Below are positions 1 through 9,781 of a stretch of 62,439 nt of DNA, in pieces. Below the pieces are notes generated by a model, which was not told the origin of the DNA, made no database searches, and saw nothing but the letters and a program-made list of their open reading frames with translations. Origin of the DNA: Actinomycetes bacterium (GTDB lineage: Bacteria > Actinomycetota > Acidimicrobiia > Acidimicrobiales > Microtrichaceae); the NCBI GenBank assembly GCA_023437745.1, contig JAEZFI010000045.1:1-62439 (forward strand), in the 5' to 3' direction. A program made the position numbers and the translations under genes. The number at the start of each line of letters is the position of its first letter. Position 1 is the first letter of the stretch.

Positions 1-1
1 G

Positions 2-367
2 GCGCCCCGCCGCCGGGCGAGGGCGTGGGGGCACCTGGATGCGCCGCGGCTCGAGTTCTCGGGTCCGGAGATCGAGGTCGCGCCCCGTGCCGCGTCGGAG
101 AACACGGCGGTGGACGCGCCGGCGACCGTGACCGCCGCGCCGCCCGAGGTCGAGCCGCCCGACGTCGAGCCGGTCGTCGCCGTGCCGGCGGTGGCGCCGC
201 CTGCGCCAGAACCCGAACCGGAGCCTGAACCCGAACCGGAGCCCGAACCGCCGGCCGACGACCTCGCCGGGCTGCTGAAACCCAAGGGCGGGTTGCTCGG
301 ACGGGCGTTCGAGGCGACGGGACCTCAGCGCTCCGCGCTCACCGAGGTCGCCCCGCCCGACGACTGA
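2..367 (+). CDS. C-terminal end of a proline/glutamate-rich protein (5' end outside window)
   Basis: The reading frame is open from the left edge and ends in TGA at 365-367, so only about 121 C-terminal residues are present. It holds an EP-dipeptide run (about eight EP units, roughly bases 208-255) between a PPDVEP-rich stretch and a short tail with the motif LKPKGGLLGRAFE. No catalytic domain is visible. EP repeats of this kind are usually extended linkers in cell-envelope or cytoskeletal proteins, which is only an inference here. The last 43 bases overlap the 3' end of the convergent MFS gene. I cannot name a family. Confidence 0.6.
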   Translation, partial: APRRRARAWGHLDAPRLEFSGPEIEVAPRAASENTAVDAPATVTAAPPEVEPPDVEPVVAVPAVAPPAPEPEPEPEPEPEPEPPADDLAGLLKPKGGLLGRAFEATGPQRSALTEVAPPDD

Positions 368-1584
368 GCCACTCCGATGTCGAGGCCGTCGTGGAGCGCT
401 GGCGGCGCTGCCCCGACCGGGCGTCGTCTACCGCCCGTCGACAGGGCGACGGCGCCGACCACCAACATGGACACGCCCGTCGCGGTGAACGCGGCGAAGC
501 CGCCCCACGCGTCGTAGAGCGGCGCCATCGACACCGCGGCGAGCCCGGCGGCACCGATGCCCATCGCCCCGCCGAGGCCCTGGCCGGTGCCGAGCTCCTC
601 GGGCTCGCACGCCTCGGCCATCGCCGCCTGCGCGGCGGGCGCGCCGATCGCGTTGGCGAACGCCTCGGGGATGGACACGGCCGCCAGCAGGCCCGGACGT
701 CCCAGGAGCCCGTACCCCACGACGCACGGGACGATCGCCACGAGGCTCCACCACGCCGAGCGGATGGCGCCGACGCGGTCGATCAACCGGGTGCCGAACA
801 GCGCGACCGCCACGTACGGGATGCCGTAGATGCTGAAGCTCAGCCCCACGAACAGGGAGCTGGCGCCGAGGTCGGTGAGATAGCGGGCCCAGAGCACGTC
901 GTAGGTGCCGACCGGCAGGAACAGCGCGAGCTGCAGCAGGGCCGCACGGCGGACCGGACCCTTGGCGACCACGCCGCGCAGGGTGGCCCGGCGGGTCTGC
1001 TGGTGGCGTTGCTCATCGAGCCGGCTGGTGTCCACCCGGGTGAGGCCGACGGCGAGCGTGAGGCTCACCACGGCCAGGATCCAGAAGGGCGCGTCGAGCC
1101 CCCACCACTGGCCGAACACGGACCCCATCAGCGGTCCGACGACGATGCCGGCCAGCTCGCCCGCCGACAGCATCCCGAGGTTGGCGCCCATCCGGTCGGG
1201 GTCCTCGGCGGCGGCGACCGCACGTGCCGCCGGCCCGAACAGCGCGTAGCCGAGCCCTTCGATGAAGCGAGCGCCCATGAACTGCCAGAGGGTCTCGGCC
1301 ACGGCGACCCACACGAGACCTGCGGCGCACACCAGCGCAGCGGCGATCAGCATCGTCCGGGCGTACCCCCGGTCGACGAACCGCGCGAGACCCAGCTGGG
1401 CGATCAGCCCGGCGGCGAACGCCATCGCCGAGATCACGCCGATCTCGCCCGTCGAGAGGTCGTGCGCCTCCTGGATGTCGGGCAGCAGCGGGAAGATCAC
1501 CGCGACCGACCCGAGCAGCACGAAGTTCGCGAGGGCCAACCCGGCCACGGTGCGCGACGGTCCCCGCGTCGTGGTCGGGCGCAT
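325..1584 (-). CDS. MFS transporter
   Basis: A 419-residue integral membrane protein of the major facilitator superfamily. About twelve hydrophobic segments can be read, starting with VAGLALANFVLLGSVAVIF near residues 13-31. The loop between helices 2 and 3 holds the MFS signature-like stretch ARFVDRGYARTM, and a second copy, TRLIDRVGAIRS, follows in the C-terminal half as expected for the duplicated fold. Length is normal for the family. It most resembles drug/metabolite exporters, but the substrate cannot be told. The start is ATG. Its 3' end overlaps the convergent upstream gene by 43 bases; it is followed 49 bases further upstream on the same strand by the P-type ATPase gene. Confidence 0.85.
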   Translation of the reverse strand: MRPTTTRGPSRTVAGLALANFVLLGSVAVIFPLLPDIQEAHDLSTGEIGVISAMAFAAGLIAQLGLARFVDRGYARTMLIAAALVCAAGLVWVAVAETLWQFMGARFIEGLGYALFGPAARAVAAAEDPDRMGANLGMLSAGELAGIVVGPLMGSVFGQWWGLDAPFWILAVVSLTLAVGLTRVDTSRLDEQRHQQTRRATLRGVVAKGPVRRAALLQLALFLPVGTYDVLWARYLTDLGASSLFVGLSFSIYGIPYVAVALFGTRLIDRVGAIRSAWWSLVAIVPCVVGYGLLGRPGLLAAVSIPEAFANAIGAPAAQAAMAEACEPEELGTGQGLGGAMGIGAAGLAAVSMAPLYDAWGGFAAFTATGVSMLVVGAVALSTGGRRRPVGAAPPALHDGLDIGVAQSSGGATSVSAER

Positions 1585-1633
1585 GCTGCTCAGTCTGGCC
1601 GGGCGCTCCCCGGGGCCACGAGCGGATCGGGGC

Positions 1634-4102
1634 TCAGGCGGGGCCCAGCACCCGCCGCAGCACGACCTCGACGAGCACGAGGAGCCACGCGGCGAGCGAC
1701 ACGAGACCCACGGCCACCCAGATCCCGAGGGAGGGCGGGAGGTCGAGCTCGAAGTACCGGCGTCCCGGACCGGTGACGATCGCGGCCAGGACGGCGGCGC
1801 ACATGGCCCCGACCAGCAGGCCCTTCCACATCACGAACGGGCGCGACGTCCGGATGAGGACGAGCATGCCCACGCCCGTCAGCACCAGCGCGGCCGTGGT
1901 CTGGGTCTGCGCCTCCGACAGCTCCGGGCGGGTCCTCGCCCAGACGTAGGCCACGAGCGTCGCCGTCGCCGCCACCACACCGGACGGGACCGCGACCCGC
2001 GCGACGCGGCCGAAGAAGTTGCCCCGCACCCGATCGGCGTTGGGCGCCAGGGCCAGGAAGAAGGCGGGCACGCCGATCGTGAACGTGCCGACGAGCGTGA
2101 GGTGACGGGGGAGGAAGGGGTACGGGATGCCCGACACGCCCGCGACGAGCGCGATGAGGATCGCCCAGGTGGTCTTGGTGAGGAACAGGCTCGCCACCCG
2201 CTGGAGGTTGTTGATGACCTTGCGCCCCTCGGCGACCACCTGCGGCAGCCCGCTGAAGTTCGAGTCGAGGAGGACGAGCTGCGCGACGGCCCGCGTGGCC
2301 TCCGAGCCCGACGCCATGGCGATGCCCACGTCGGCGTCCTTCAGCGCGAGCACGTCGTTCACCCCGTCGCCGGTCATCGCCACGACGTGGTCCCGGGCCT
2401 GGAGGGCATGCACCATCGAGCGCTTCTGGTGGGGTGACACCCTCCCGAACACGGTGGTCGCGGCGACGGCGTTGGCGAGCGGCTCCGGGTCGGTCGGCAG
2501 CGTGCGGGCGTCGAGCACGTTGTCGGCGTCGTGGAGTCCCGCCCGCGCCGCCACGGCCCCCACCGTGATGGGGTTGTCGCCGCTGATGACCTTGAGCGTG
2601 ACGTCCTGGCGGGCGAAGTAGTCGAGCGTGTCGGGGGCGTCGGGGCGGATCTGGTCCTCGATCATCACGAGCGCCGCGGGCTCGAGGCCGGACGGGAGCT
2701 GCTCGCCCGCGAGGGGTTCGTCGGCGTGGGCGACGGCGAGGACGCGCCGCCCGTTCGCCGCCTCGGCGCCGATCTCCTCGGCGAGGTCCCGGTACTGCGC
2801 CTCCGACATGACCATCTCGGGCGCTCCCACCACCCACGAGCCGTGCCCCTGGAACGACGTCGCCGACCACTTGCGCGCCGAGCTGAACGAGACGGTCCCG
2901 TCGACGACCCAGTCGTCGGGGGCGGCGTCGAACGCGCCCTGCAGGGCGAGCTGCGTCGCGTTGGGGTGCGGGTCGCTCCAGGCGATGGCGGCGAGGGCGG
3001 CGCGTGAGGTCTGCTCGTCGGGGCCATCGGGCAGGTCCCGGATCTCCGCCACGTCCATGTCGCCCGAGGTGATGGTGCCGGTCTTGTCGAGGCAGACGAC
3101 GTCGACCCGCGCCAGGATCTCGATGGCAGGGAGCTCCTGGACCAGCGTGCGGCGCCGAGCGAGCCGCACGACCCCCACGGCGAACGCCACCGTCGTGAGC
3201 AGGATGAGCCCCTCGGGCACCATCGCCACCACGCCACCCACCGTCGTCACGAGCGACTCCCGCAGCGAGGCGTGGTCGTTCCGCAGCGCGCTCCAGAGCA
3301 GCACCGCGCCGGTGGGGATGAGCGCCCACGCGACCCACGTGACGATCTTGTTCACGTTGGCCATCAGCTCGCTCCGGGAGAGCGTGAAGCGGCGGGCCTC
3401 CTCGGCGAGGCGCACGGCGTAGGCGTCGGCTCCGACCTTGTCGACCTGCGCCCGCCCCGTCCCGGCCACCACGAAGCTGCCCGACATGATCTCGTCGCCC
3501 ACGGACTTCACGACGGGATCGCTCTCGCCGGTCAGGAGCGACTCGTCGACCTCGAGGTTGGACGTCGTCGAGACGACGGCGTCGGCGACCACCTGGTGGC
3601 CCGGCTGCAGCTCGATGATGTCGTCGAGCACGATCTCGTCGACCGACATCGTCCTGACCTCGCCGTCGCGCACGACCAGCGCCTTGGGTGCGGACAGGAC
3701 GGCGAGTGCGTCGAGGGTCCTCTTGGCCCGCAGCTCCTGGACGATGCCGACGAGCGCGTTGCCCACGACCACGCCGCCGAACAGCGCGTCCTTGTAGGCC
3801 TGGCACGCCAGGACGATGGCGAGCAGCACGGACATCAGCAGGTTGAAGCGGGTGAAGATGTTGGCGCGGAGGATCTCCGGCACGGTCCGGGACGGCGCGG
3901 CGGGCACCTCGTTCGTGAGGCCCTTGCGCACCCGCTCGGCGACGGCCGCTGCGTCGAGCCCGGTCGCCGGATCGGTGGTCGGCCGGCTCGACGGGGCCGG
4001 CCCGGCGGTGGGCGTTGCGTCGACGGTGGTGCCGGTGTGGGGGGCCGGGACGGTCACCGCGACAGGGTAGGCGTGGGCCGACCCACCGACGCGAGTGACC
4101 AC
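1634..4102 (-). CDS. ctpE: P-type cation-translocating ATPase, CtpE-like
   Basis: An 822-residue P-type ATPase that closely follows mycobacterial CtpE (about 797 aa), which has been linked to calcium uptake. In order: a disordered N-terminus, a short cation-ATPase N-domain (AAAVAERVRKGLTNEVPA), the actuator motif LTGESDP, the membrane motif PEGL, the phosphorylated aspartate in DKTGT, the hinge motif TGDGVND, and a C-terminal block of about six membrane helices. All catalytic motifs are intact. The long start (GTG at 4102) is uncertain: a GTG at 4057 gives 807 aa and has a TACCCT box twelve bases upstream, which suits a leaderless transcript. The ion is inferred by similarity only. Confidence 0.88.
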   Translation of the reverse strand: MVTRVGGSAHAYPVAVTVPAPHTGTTVDATPTAGPAPSSRPTTDPATGLDAAAVAERVRKGLTNEVPAAPSRTVPEILRANIFTRFNLLMSVLLAIVLACQAYKDALFGGVVVGNALVGIVQELRAKRTLDALAVLSAPKALVVRDGEVRTMSVDEIVLDDIIELQPGHQVVADAVVSTTSNLEVDESLLTGESDPVVKSVGDEIMSGSFVVAGTGRAQVDKVGADAYAVRLAEEARRFTLSRSELMANVNKIVTWVAWALIPTGAVLLWSALRNDHASLRESLVTTVGGVVAMVPEGLILLTTVAFAVGVVRLARRRTLVQELPAIEILARVDVVCLDKTGTITSGDMDVAEIRDLPDGPDEQTSRAALAAIAWSDPHPNATQLALQGAFDAAPDDWVVDGTVSFSSARKWSATSFQGHGSWVVGAPEMVMSEAQYRDLAEEIGAEAANGRRVLAVAHADEPLAGEQLPSGLEPAALVMIEDQIRPDAPDTLDYFARQDVTLKVISGDNPITVGAVAARAGLHDADNVLDARTLPTDPEPLANAVAATTVFGRVSPHQKRSMVHALQARDHVVAMTGDGVNDVLALKDADVGIAMASGSEATRAVAQLVLLDSNFSGLPQVVAEGRKVINNLQRVASLFLTKTTWAILIALVAGVSGIPYPFLPRHLTLVGTFTIGVPAFFLALAPNADRVRGNFFGRVARVAVPSGVVAATATLVAYVWARTRPELSEAQTQTTAALVLTGVGMLVLIRTSRPFVMWKGLLVGAMCAAVLAAIVTGPGRRYFELDLPPSLGIWVAVGLVSLAAWLLVLVEVVLRRVLGPA

Positions 4103-4195
4103 GCGGCGTGGTCGAAGAACACCGCTCCGTGACTCTCCGACGCTACCGTGGCCCCGGGCGCCACCAGGTGGCGACGGAGAAGGGACCGGGTACGC

Positions 4196-5836
4196 ATGGC
4201 ACGTTCACGTCGATGGGTGGGGATCGCGGCGGTCGCGGCGGTCGCAGTGCTGGCCGCGAGCTGCGGCGACGACGACGGGGGGACGGGGGCGACGGACGTC
4301 GAGGACGCCACCGGGCGGGGCGCCGCCAGCTCGGGTCCCGCGCCGGAGGCCATCACCGTCCTGATCCCGAAGTCCATCGACACGTTCGACCCGCACCTCT
4401 CCTTCTCGGAGGACGGCGCCCAGCAGTTCATGCTGTTCGTGTACGACACCCTCGTCCGCCGGAACCTCGACGGTGAGATCGAGCCCAGCGTGGCGACCTC
4501 GTGGCAGCTGCTGCCCGAGGGTGAGGCGCCGACCTCTGCGGTGTTCACGATCCGGGAGGGGGTCACCTGCTCCGACGGCACGCCGATGACGGCGGACCTC
4601 GTCGCCCGCTCGTTCGAGCGCTTCGCCCAGGACGGATCGGGGACGGCTCGCATCTTCGGTCCGGGCGGACCCAAGTCGATCACCGCCGACCCGGCGGCCC
4701 GCACCGTGACCTTCGAGCTGAACGGGCCCAACAACGACATCCTGACGGGCCTCGCCAACAGCGGTCAGATCATCTGCCCGAAGGGGCTCGACGATCCCGC
4801 CTCGATGCAGACGGTCGATGCGGCGGGCACCGGCCCCTACACCCTCCGGCCCGGGTTCACGAAGGACGACGAGTACGTGCTCCAGCGCCGTGACGACTAC
4901 GCGTCGCTGCCCGAGAACACGAGGATCACCGACATCCCGAAGGTCATCACGCTGAAGCTGGTGGTCGAGGACACGACGGCCGCCGACCTCGTCGAGAAGG
5001 ACGCCAACACCGTTGCGGGGATCCTCTCCACCGATGTCCAGCGACTCCGCGAGAACTCCGACCTCGTCAACGTCCCTGCGGCGGCCTACGGGACCAACGC
5101 GGTGGTCTTCAACCAGCGCGACGGCGAGCCGTTCACCGACCCGGCGCTGCGCAAGGGCGTCGCCATGCTGATCGACTCGGTGCAGGGCGGCACCGCCGAG
5201 ACCCAGGGCCTCGGCAACCCCATCCGGACGCTCTACACGGACAACATCGACTGCTTCGATCCGTCGAACGCCACCGCACTGCCGGCCTTCGATCCGGCGG
5301 CCGCTGCGACGGCGCTGGACGAGGCGGGCTACCGGAAGGGCCCCGACGGGTTCCGGACCAAGCCCGACGGGTCGCCCCTGAAGCTGCGGGTCGTCGGCGA
5401 CAACACCCAGTTCAAGGCGCCCGACTACATCGCGCAGGCGCTGCGCGACGGCGGCTTCGACGTCGACCTGAAGGTGGGCATCCGCACCGAGTCGTACGCC
5501 CGCTTCTTCGTCGGTGAGTACGACCTCGGCTCCTACCCGTTCGTGTCGGGGACGCCGCTCCCGGCGCTCTACTTCAACCAGGTGTCGGGGACGGGGGCGC
5601 TGGACAACCTGTCGAAGATCAAGAACGAGCCGTATGTCGCCGCCGGCACCGCGGCGTGGGCGGCGCCGCCCGACTCCGATGAGCGCTGCGCCAAGTGGCA
5701 GGAGGGGGAGCGTGCCCTCCTCGAGAACGCCGACACGATCCCGCTGGACCAGCCCGTGAAGTACTGGTTCGGCAACGGCGTCACCTTCGACGCCGTGTAC
5801 TACAAGATCCTCCCGTTCTCGATCCGCTCGGCGTGA
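4196..5836 (+). CDS. ABC transporter substrate-binding lipoprotein (peptide/nickel family 5)
   Basis: A 546-residue extracytoplasmic solute-binding protein of the SBP_bac_5 (oligopeptide/dipeptide/nickel) family. The N-terminus is a lipoprotein signal: basic MARSRRW, a hydrophobic core and the lipobox LAASC, followed by an acidic linker. The family signature region reads DTFDPHLSF, with VYDTLVRRNLDGEIEPSVA soon after. I chose ATG 4196 because GGAGAAGGGA lies about ten bases upstream and the signal peptide begins there; a longer frame from 4148 only adds basic residues. It is the first gene of a five-gene importer operon (SBP, two permeases, two ATPases). The ligand is unknown. Confidence 0.9.
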   Translation: MARSRRWVGIAAVAAVAVLAASCGDDDGGTGATDVEDATGRGAASSGPAPEAITVLIPKSIDTFDPHLSFSEDGAQQFMLFVYDTLVRRNLDGEIEPSVATSWQLLPEGEAPTSAVFTIREGVTCSDGTPMTADLVARSFERFAQDGSGTARIFGPGGPKSITADPAARTVTFELNGPNNDILTGLANSGQIICPKGLDDPASMQTVDAAGTGPYTLRPGFTKDDEYVLQRRDDYASLPENTRITDIPKVITLKLVVEDTTAADLVEKDANTVAGILSTDVQRLRENSDLVNVPAAAYGTNAVVFNQRDGEPFTDPALRKGVAMLIDSVQGGTAETQGLGNPIRTLYTDNIDCFDPSNATALPAFDPAAAATALDEAGYRKGPDGFRTKPDGSPLKLRVVGDNTQFKAPDYIAQALRDGGFDVDLKVGIRTESYARFFVGEYDLGSYPFVSGTPLPALYFNQVSGTGALDNLSKIKNEPYVAAGTAAWAAPPDSDERCAKWQEGERALLENADTIPLDQPVKYWFGNGVTFDAVYYKILPFSIRSA

Positions 5837-5891
5837 TCGCTCGAAACGCGCCCAACTCACACACCCCGCCGGGTTCGGCAGTGGCGGTCCC

Positions 5892-6857
5892 GTGAACGAC
5901 GGTTGGGGGCGCTTCCTCCTCCGCCGGTTGGTGCGCGTGGTGGTGGTCGCGCTCGTGCTCGTGACGGTGGTCTTCGTCGCGGTGCGGCTCGTCCCCGGTG
6001 ACCCCGCGGTGAAGGCGATCGGCACGCTCGGCGAGCTCAGCGCCGAGGAGCAGGACCGCGTGATCGAGCGGACGCGCCAGGACCTCCACCTCGACGAGGC
6101 CCTGCCGGTCCAGTACGCGCGGGCCGTGAAGTCCGCCGTCACGTTCGACTTCGGCACGTCGGTCGAGAAGCGCCAGCCGGTTCGCACCGTCGTGGCCGAT
6201 CGCCTCTGGTCGACCGTCCGCCTCGCCCTGGCCGGCACGCTCGTGGTCGTCGGTCTGGCCGTGCCGCTCGGGATGCTGGTAGCGCTCCTCACCGACGGCA
6301 ACCGGCGCAAGGGGCTCGAGCTCGGCTTCGGCGCCGGCACCGGGTTCATCGGCTCGATCCCGCCCTACGTGCTGGCGGTGCTCCTGATCTACGGCTTCGC
6401 GTACTCGCTCTCGTGGTTCCCGCGCGTGCCCGAGGGCTCGTGGACCGACGAGGTCCTGCCCGCCCTGGCGGTGGGGCTCGGGCCGGCGCTGCTGCTGGCC
6501 CGGGTGGTGCGCCTCGAGACCCTCGGGGTCCTCGCCCAGGACTACGTCCGCACGGCCCGGAGCAAGCGGCTCCCGTCGTGGCGGATGATGACGCGTGACG
6601 TGCTGCCCAACGTCCTGACCCCGGCGATCACCATCGGCGGCGTGATCTTCTCCTCCCTGATCGGCGGCACCGTCGTGGTGGAGGGGATCTTCAACCGGAA
6701 CGGTCTGGGCAGCGCGCTGGTCGCCGCGATCCAGGTGGGCGACTTCCCGGTGGTCCAGGCGATCGCGCTGCTCATCGGCTTCGCCGTGGTCGTCGTGAAC
6801 ACCCTTGCCGACGTGGCCATCGCGGCCATCGATCCCCGCACGACGGTGGCGGCGTGA
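5892..6857 (+). CDS. ABC transporter permease, DppB/OppB type
   Basis: A 321-residue membrane permease. It opens with the typical DppB start (FLLRRLVRVVVVALVLVTVV), has a large extracytoplasmic loop before helix 2, and about six membrane segments. Near the C-terminus the EAA-type loop reads YVRTARSKRLPSWRMM followed by DVLPNVLTPAITIGG, which contacts the ATPases. GTG start; the gene lies 55 bases after the binding-protein gene and overlaps the next permease by four bases (GTGA). Forms the channel with the DppC-type subunit encoded next. Confidence 0.9.
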   Translation: MNDGWGRFLLRRLVRVVVVALVLVTVVFVAVRLVPGDPAVKAIGTLGELSAEEQDRVIERTRQDLHLDEALPVQYARAVKSAVTFDFGTSVEKRQPVRTVVADRLWSTVRLALAGTLVVVGLAVPLGMLVALLTDGNRRKGLELGFGAGTGFIGSIPPYVLAVLLIYGFAYSLSWFPRVPEGSWTDEVLPALAVGLGPALLLARVVRLETLGVLAQDYVRTARSKRLPSWRMMTRDVLPNVLTPAITIGGVIFSSLIGGTVVVEGIFNRNGLGSALVAAIQVGDFPVVQAIALLIGFAVVVVNTLADVAIAAIDPRTTVAA

Positions 6858-7762
6858 CGGGCGCTGCGACACGACGACGGGGCGGCGCGCTGCGCGCCCT
6901 CGTCAGCTCGCCCACCGGGATCACGAGCCTGGTGGTGCTCGCGCTGATCATCGGACTCGCCGTGATCGGACCGCCGATCTGGGGTGAGAAGGCCACCACC
7001 ACCGACTTCGGCGCCATCCTGCGTGAGTCCTCGAACCAGCACCCGCTCGGGACGGACGGCGCCGGTCGGGACATCCTCGCCCGGACGCTGGTGGGCACGC
7101 GGCTCTCGCTCGTGCTCGCGTCGGTCGCCACGGGCATCGCGGCGCTCACGGGGCTGGTCCTCGGCTCCCTGCTCGTGACGATCGGCGGGCGCGTGCAGCG
7201 AGCCGGGATGACGGTCATCGACACCTGGCTCGGCTTCCCGTCGATCCTCCTGTCGGTCCTCGTCATCGCGGTGCTCGAGCCGGGCGGCCTGGCCGCGGCG
7301 GTCGCCGTCGGACTCTCCTTCGCACCGTTCTTCGCCCGGCTGACGGTCACCTCGACGGCGGGCGTCGTCGACCTCGACTACGTCGTGGCGGCGCGCCTGC
7401 TCGGCCTCCCACGCCGCCGGATCGCGATCCGCTACGTGCTGTCCAGCGTGTCGGACTCGCTGGTGGTGGCGGTGTTCTCGATGTTCAGCCAGTGCCTGAT
7501 CGCGGTGTCGGCGCTGAGCTTCCTCGGGCTCGGCGTGCAGGCGGAGGTCGGCGCCGCCGAGCTGTCCAACATCGACTGGGGGCGAATGCTCAACGACAGC
7601 ATCGGCGACTTCCGCCAGCGCCCGGCCGGCACGCTCGGTCCCGCGGTGGCGATCGCCGTCTGCGGCCTGGCCTTCGCCTGGTTCGGGGACGCACTCGGTC
7701 GTGCGCTCAACCCGCAGCTGCGTGGCGTCCGCCGGCTCTCGCGGCGCGAGGTCGTGGCATGA
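6854..7762 (+). CDS. ABC transporter permease, DppC/OppC type
   Basis: A 302-residue permease with the DppC features: a first helix (ITSLVVLALIIGLAVIGP), the periplasmic motif HPLGTDGAGRDILARTL that marks this subfamily, about six membrane segments, and the EAA-type loop DYVVAARLLGLPRRRIAIRY. GTG start overlapping the previous stop by four bases; it overlaps the following ATPase gene by four bases as well. Partner of the preceding DppB-type subunit. Confidence 0.9.
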   Translation: MTGAATRRRGGALRALVSSPTGITSLVVLALIIGLAVIGPPIWGEKATTTDFGAILRESSNQHPLGTDGAGRDILARTLVGTRLSLVLASVATGIAALTGLVLGSLLVTIGGRVQRAGMTVIDTWLGFPSILLSVLVIAVLEPGGLAAAVAVGLSFAPFFARLTVTSTAGVVDLDYVVAARLLGLPRRRIAIRYVLSSVSDSLVVAVFSMFSQCLIAVSALSFLGLGVQAEVGAAELSNIDWGRMLNDSIGDFRQRPAGTLGPAVAIAVCGLAFAWFGDALGRALNPQLRGVRRLSRREVVA

Positions 7763-8778
7763 CGGAGCAGCCGGAGCAGGGTCAACCCGTCCTGGAGCTC
7801 GCCGACCTCACCGTGGGCTTCGGGCACGGGGGCGCGACGGAGGTCGTGCACGGTGTCGCCCTTCGGATCGACGCCGGGGAGATGGTCGGCATGGTGGGCG
7901 AGTCGGGGTCGGGCAAGACGATGACGGCGATGGCCGCCGCCGCGCTGCTCCCCAGCGGCGCGACGTCCTCGACCTCGACGTGGCGCTTCGAGGGCCGAGA
8001 CCTCCGCACCGCGGACCAGGGGGCGCTCGCCGACGCGCTCGGCGGGCGGCTGGCGGTGGTCTTCCAGGACCCCATGTCGTCGCTGAACCCTGCGCGGCGC
8101 ATCGGCGCCCAGATGGGCGACGTGGTCCGGGTGCACGGAGGGCGGACGCGGGCGGAGGCGCTCGCCGACGCGGTCGACCGGCTGCGACGGGTGCGCATCG
8201 CCCATCCCGAGCAGCGGGTCCGGGACCACCCCCACCGCTTCTCCGGTGGCATGCGGCAGCGGGCGATGATCGCCATGGGCCTGATGAGCACCCCCCGGCT
8301 GCTCGTCGCCGACGAGCCCACGACAGCGTTGGACGTGACCGTGCAGGCCGACGTGATGGACCTCATCACGGAGTTGAACCGCAACGAGGGGACTGCGGTG
8401 CTGCTGGTGTCCCACAACATCTCGCTGATCGCCGAGGTGTGCCACCGGGTCGTGGTCATGTACGCCGGCCGGATCGTCGAACGCCTCGACGTGGCGGACC
8501 TCCAGCGGGCGCTGCACCCCTACACCCGGGCGCTCATCGGGTCCGTGCCCACCCTCGACGGGCCCCGCGACGAGCCGCTCCCGACGATCCCCGGCAGCCC
8601 TCCCGACCCCTCGGACCTCCCGGCGGGATGCGCGTTCGCCGACCGGTGCCCGCTGGTCGAGGAGCAGTGCCGCACGGAGGTCCCGCACCTCGTGGCGCTC
8701 GACGGGGGCGACGACGACCGGCAGCCGGCGGTGGCCTGCCACGTCGCAATACGAAAGACGACGGGAGCTGCGACGTGA
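7759..8778 (+). CDS. ABC transporter ATP-binding protein, DppD/OppD type
   Basis: A 339-residue ABC ATPase. Walker A is GESGSGKT, the Q-loop is VVFQDPMSSLNP, the signature is FSGGMRQRAMIA, Walker B is LLVADEPTTALD and the switch histidine sits in VSHN. The C-terminal oligopeptide/dipeptide-type cysteine region reads GCAFADRCPLVEEQC, a site that binds an iron-sulfur cluster in some relatives. ATG 7759 overlaps the permease stop by four bases. Energises the importer together with the second ATPase. Confidence 0.92.
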   Translation: MTEQPEQGQPVLELADLTVGFGHGGATEVVHGVALRIDAGEMVGMVGESGSGKTMTAMAAAALLPSGATSSTSTWRFEGRDLRTADQGALADALGGRLAVVFQDPMSSLNPARRIGAQMGDVVRVHGGRTRAEALADAVDRLRRVRIAHPEQRVRDHPHRFSGGMRQRAMIAMGLMSTPRLLVADEPTTALDVTVQADVMDLITELNRNEGTAVLLVSHNISLIAEVCHRVVVMYAGRIVERLDVADLQRALHPYTRALIGSVPTLDGPRDEPLPTIPGSPPDPSDLPAGCAFADRCPLVEEQCRTEVPHLVALDGGDDDRQPAVACHVAIRKTTGAAT

Positions 8779-9764
8779 TGCTGCACGTGGAGCGGCTGAC
8801 CGCTCGCTATCCGGGCTCGGACGTCGACGTGATCAGCGAGGTCGGCCTGGAGATCCCGGCCGGCGGCGCGCTGGGCCTGGTGGGGGAGTCGGGTTCCGGC
8901 AAGTCCACGGTCGCCCGCGCGATCCTCGGCCTGCTGCCCCTCAGCGGCGCGTCCCGCGTGGTGGTCGACGGTGTCGACACGACGATGCGGGGGCCGGCCG
9001 AGACGGCGCACCTCCGCCGCCGGGCGCAGATGGTGTTCCAGGATCCGAACGCCTCCCTCCATCCGCGTCTGCGGGTCGGGGCCGCCGTCGCGGAGGCGGC
9101 GGGCGTCGTCCCGGGACGGACGCGCTCGGAGGCGGCGCAGGAGGTGCCGCGGCTGTTCGACCTGGTCGGCCTGCCGGCGCGGCTCGCCGACCGCTACCCC
9201 TTCGAGCTGTCCGGTGGCCAGCGTCAGCGCGTGGCGATCGCCCGGGCGCTGGCGGCGGACCCGCGTCTCCTGATCCTCGACGAGGTCACCGCCTCGCTCG
9301 ACGTGTCGATCCAGGCGACCGTGCTCAACCTGCTGCGCGACCTGCAGGAGGACCTCGGCCTGACGTACCTCGCCATCTCCCACGACCTCGCCGTCATGCG
9401 GCACCTGTGCGACGAGATCGCAGTGATGGAGGGCGGGTCGGTCAAGGAGCGTGCCGGAGCGGAGCGGCTGTTCGCCTCGCCCCGCCACCCGTACTCGGCA
9501 GCGCTGCTCGACGCCGTCCCCCGGATCGGTCGGTCGGAGCCCCGGACGTTCGTGCTCGTCGGCGAGCCGACCGACGCGGCGCACCGCCCGCCGGGGTGCA
9601 GCTTCCACGGGCGTTGCCCGGTCGGACCGGAGGTGGTGGCCGAACGTGCCCGCTGCCGTGAGGAGGTCCCGGAGCTGCTCGGGTCGCCGCACGCGGTGGC
9701 GTGCCACTACCCGTTGGCCGTCGGCGAGGGGGTCGACGACACGTTGCCCCGCGAGCACGCCTGA
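8778..9764 (+). CDS. ABC transporter ATP-binding protein, DppF/OppF type
   Basis: A 328-residue ABC ATPase, last gene of the importer operon. Walker A GESGSGKST, Q-loop MVFQDPNASLHPRLRV, signature LSGGQRQRVAIARAL, Walker B LLILDEVTASLD and the switch in ISHDLAV are all intact. The C-terminal family region (PPGCSFHGRCPVG) is present. The ATG at 8778 shares its A with the previous stop; a GTG three bases earlier is an equal alternative. Transcription probably ends at the hairpin that spans its stop codon. Confidence 0.92.
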   Translation: MLHVERLTARYPGSDVDVISEVGLEIPAGGALGLVGESGSGKSTVARAILGLLPLSGASRVVVDGVDTTMRGPAETAHLRRRAQMVFQDPNASLHPRLRVGAAVAEAAGVVPGRTRSEAAQEVPRLFDLVGLPARLADRYPFELSGGQRQRVAIARALAADPRLLILDEVTASLDVSIQATVLNLLRDLQEDLGLTYLAISHDLAVMRHLCDEIAVMEGGSVKERAGAERLFASPRHPYSAALLDAVPRIGRSEPRTFVLVGEPTDAAHRPPGCSFHGRCPVGPEVVAERARCREEVPELLGSPHAVACHYPLAVGEGVDDTLPREHA

Positions 9765-9781
9765 GCTCCGACGAGCTCAGG
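9760..9781. terminator. Bidirectional hairpin between convergent genes
   Basis: A perfect 9-bp stem (CCTGAGCTC / GAGCTCAGG) with a CGAC loop. It includes the stop codon of the importer's last gene and overlaps the stop codon of the convergent anti-sigma gene. There is no long T-run, as is common in high-GC actinomycetes. Confidence 0.6.

Noticed and set aside
4188..4193. GGGTAC box before the importer operon as a SigF promoter
   Set aside because: It lies two bases before the start codon, merges with the ribosome site and has no GTT at the right distance.
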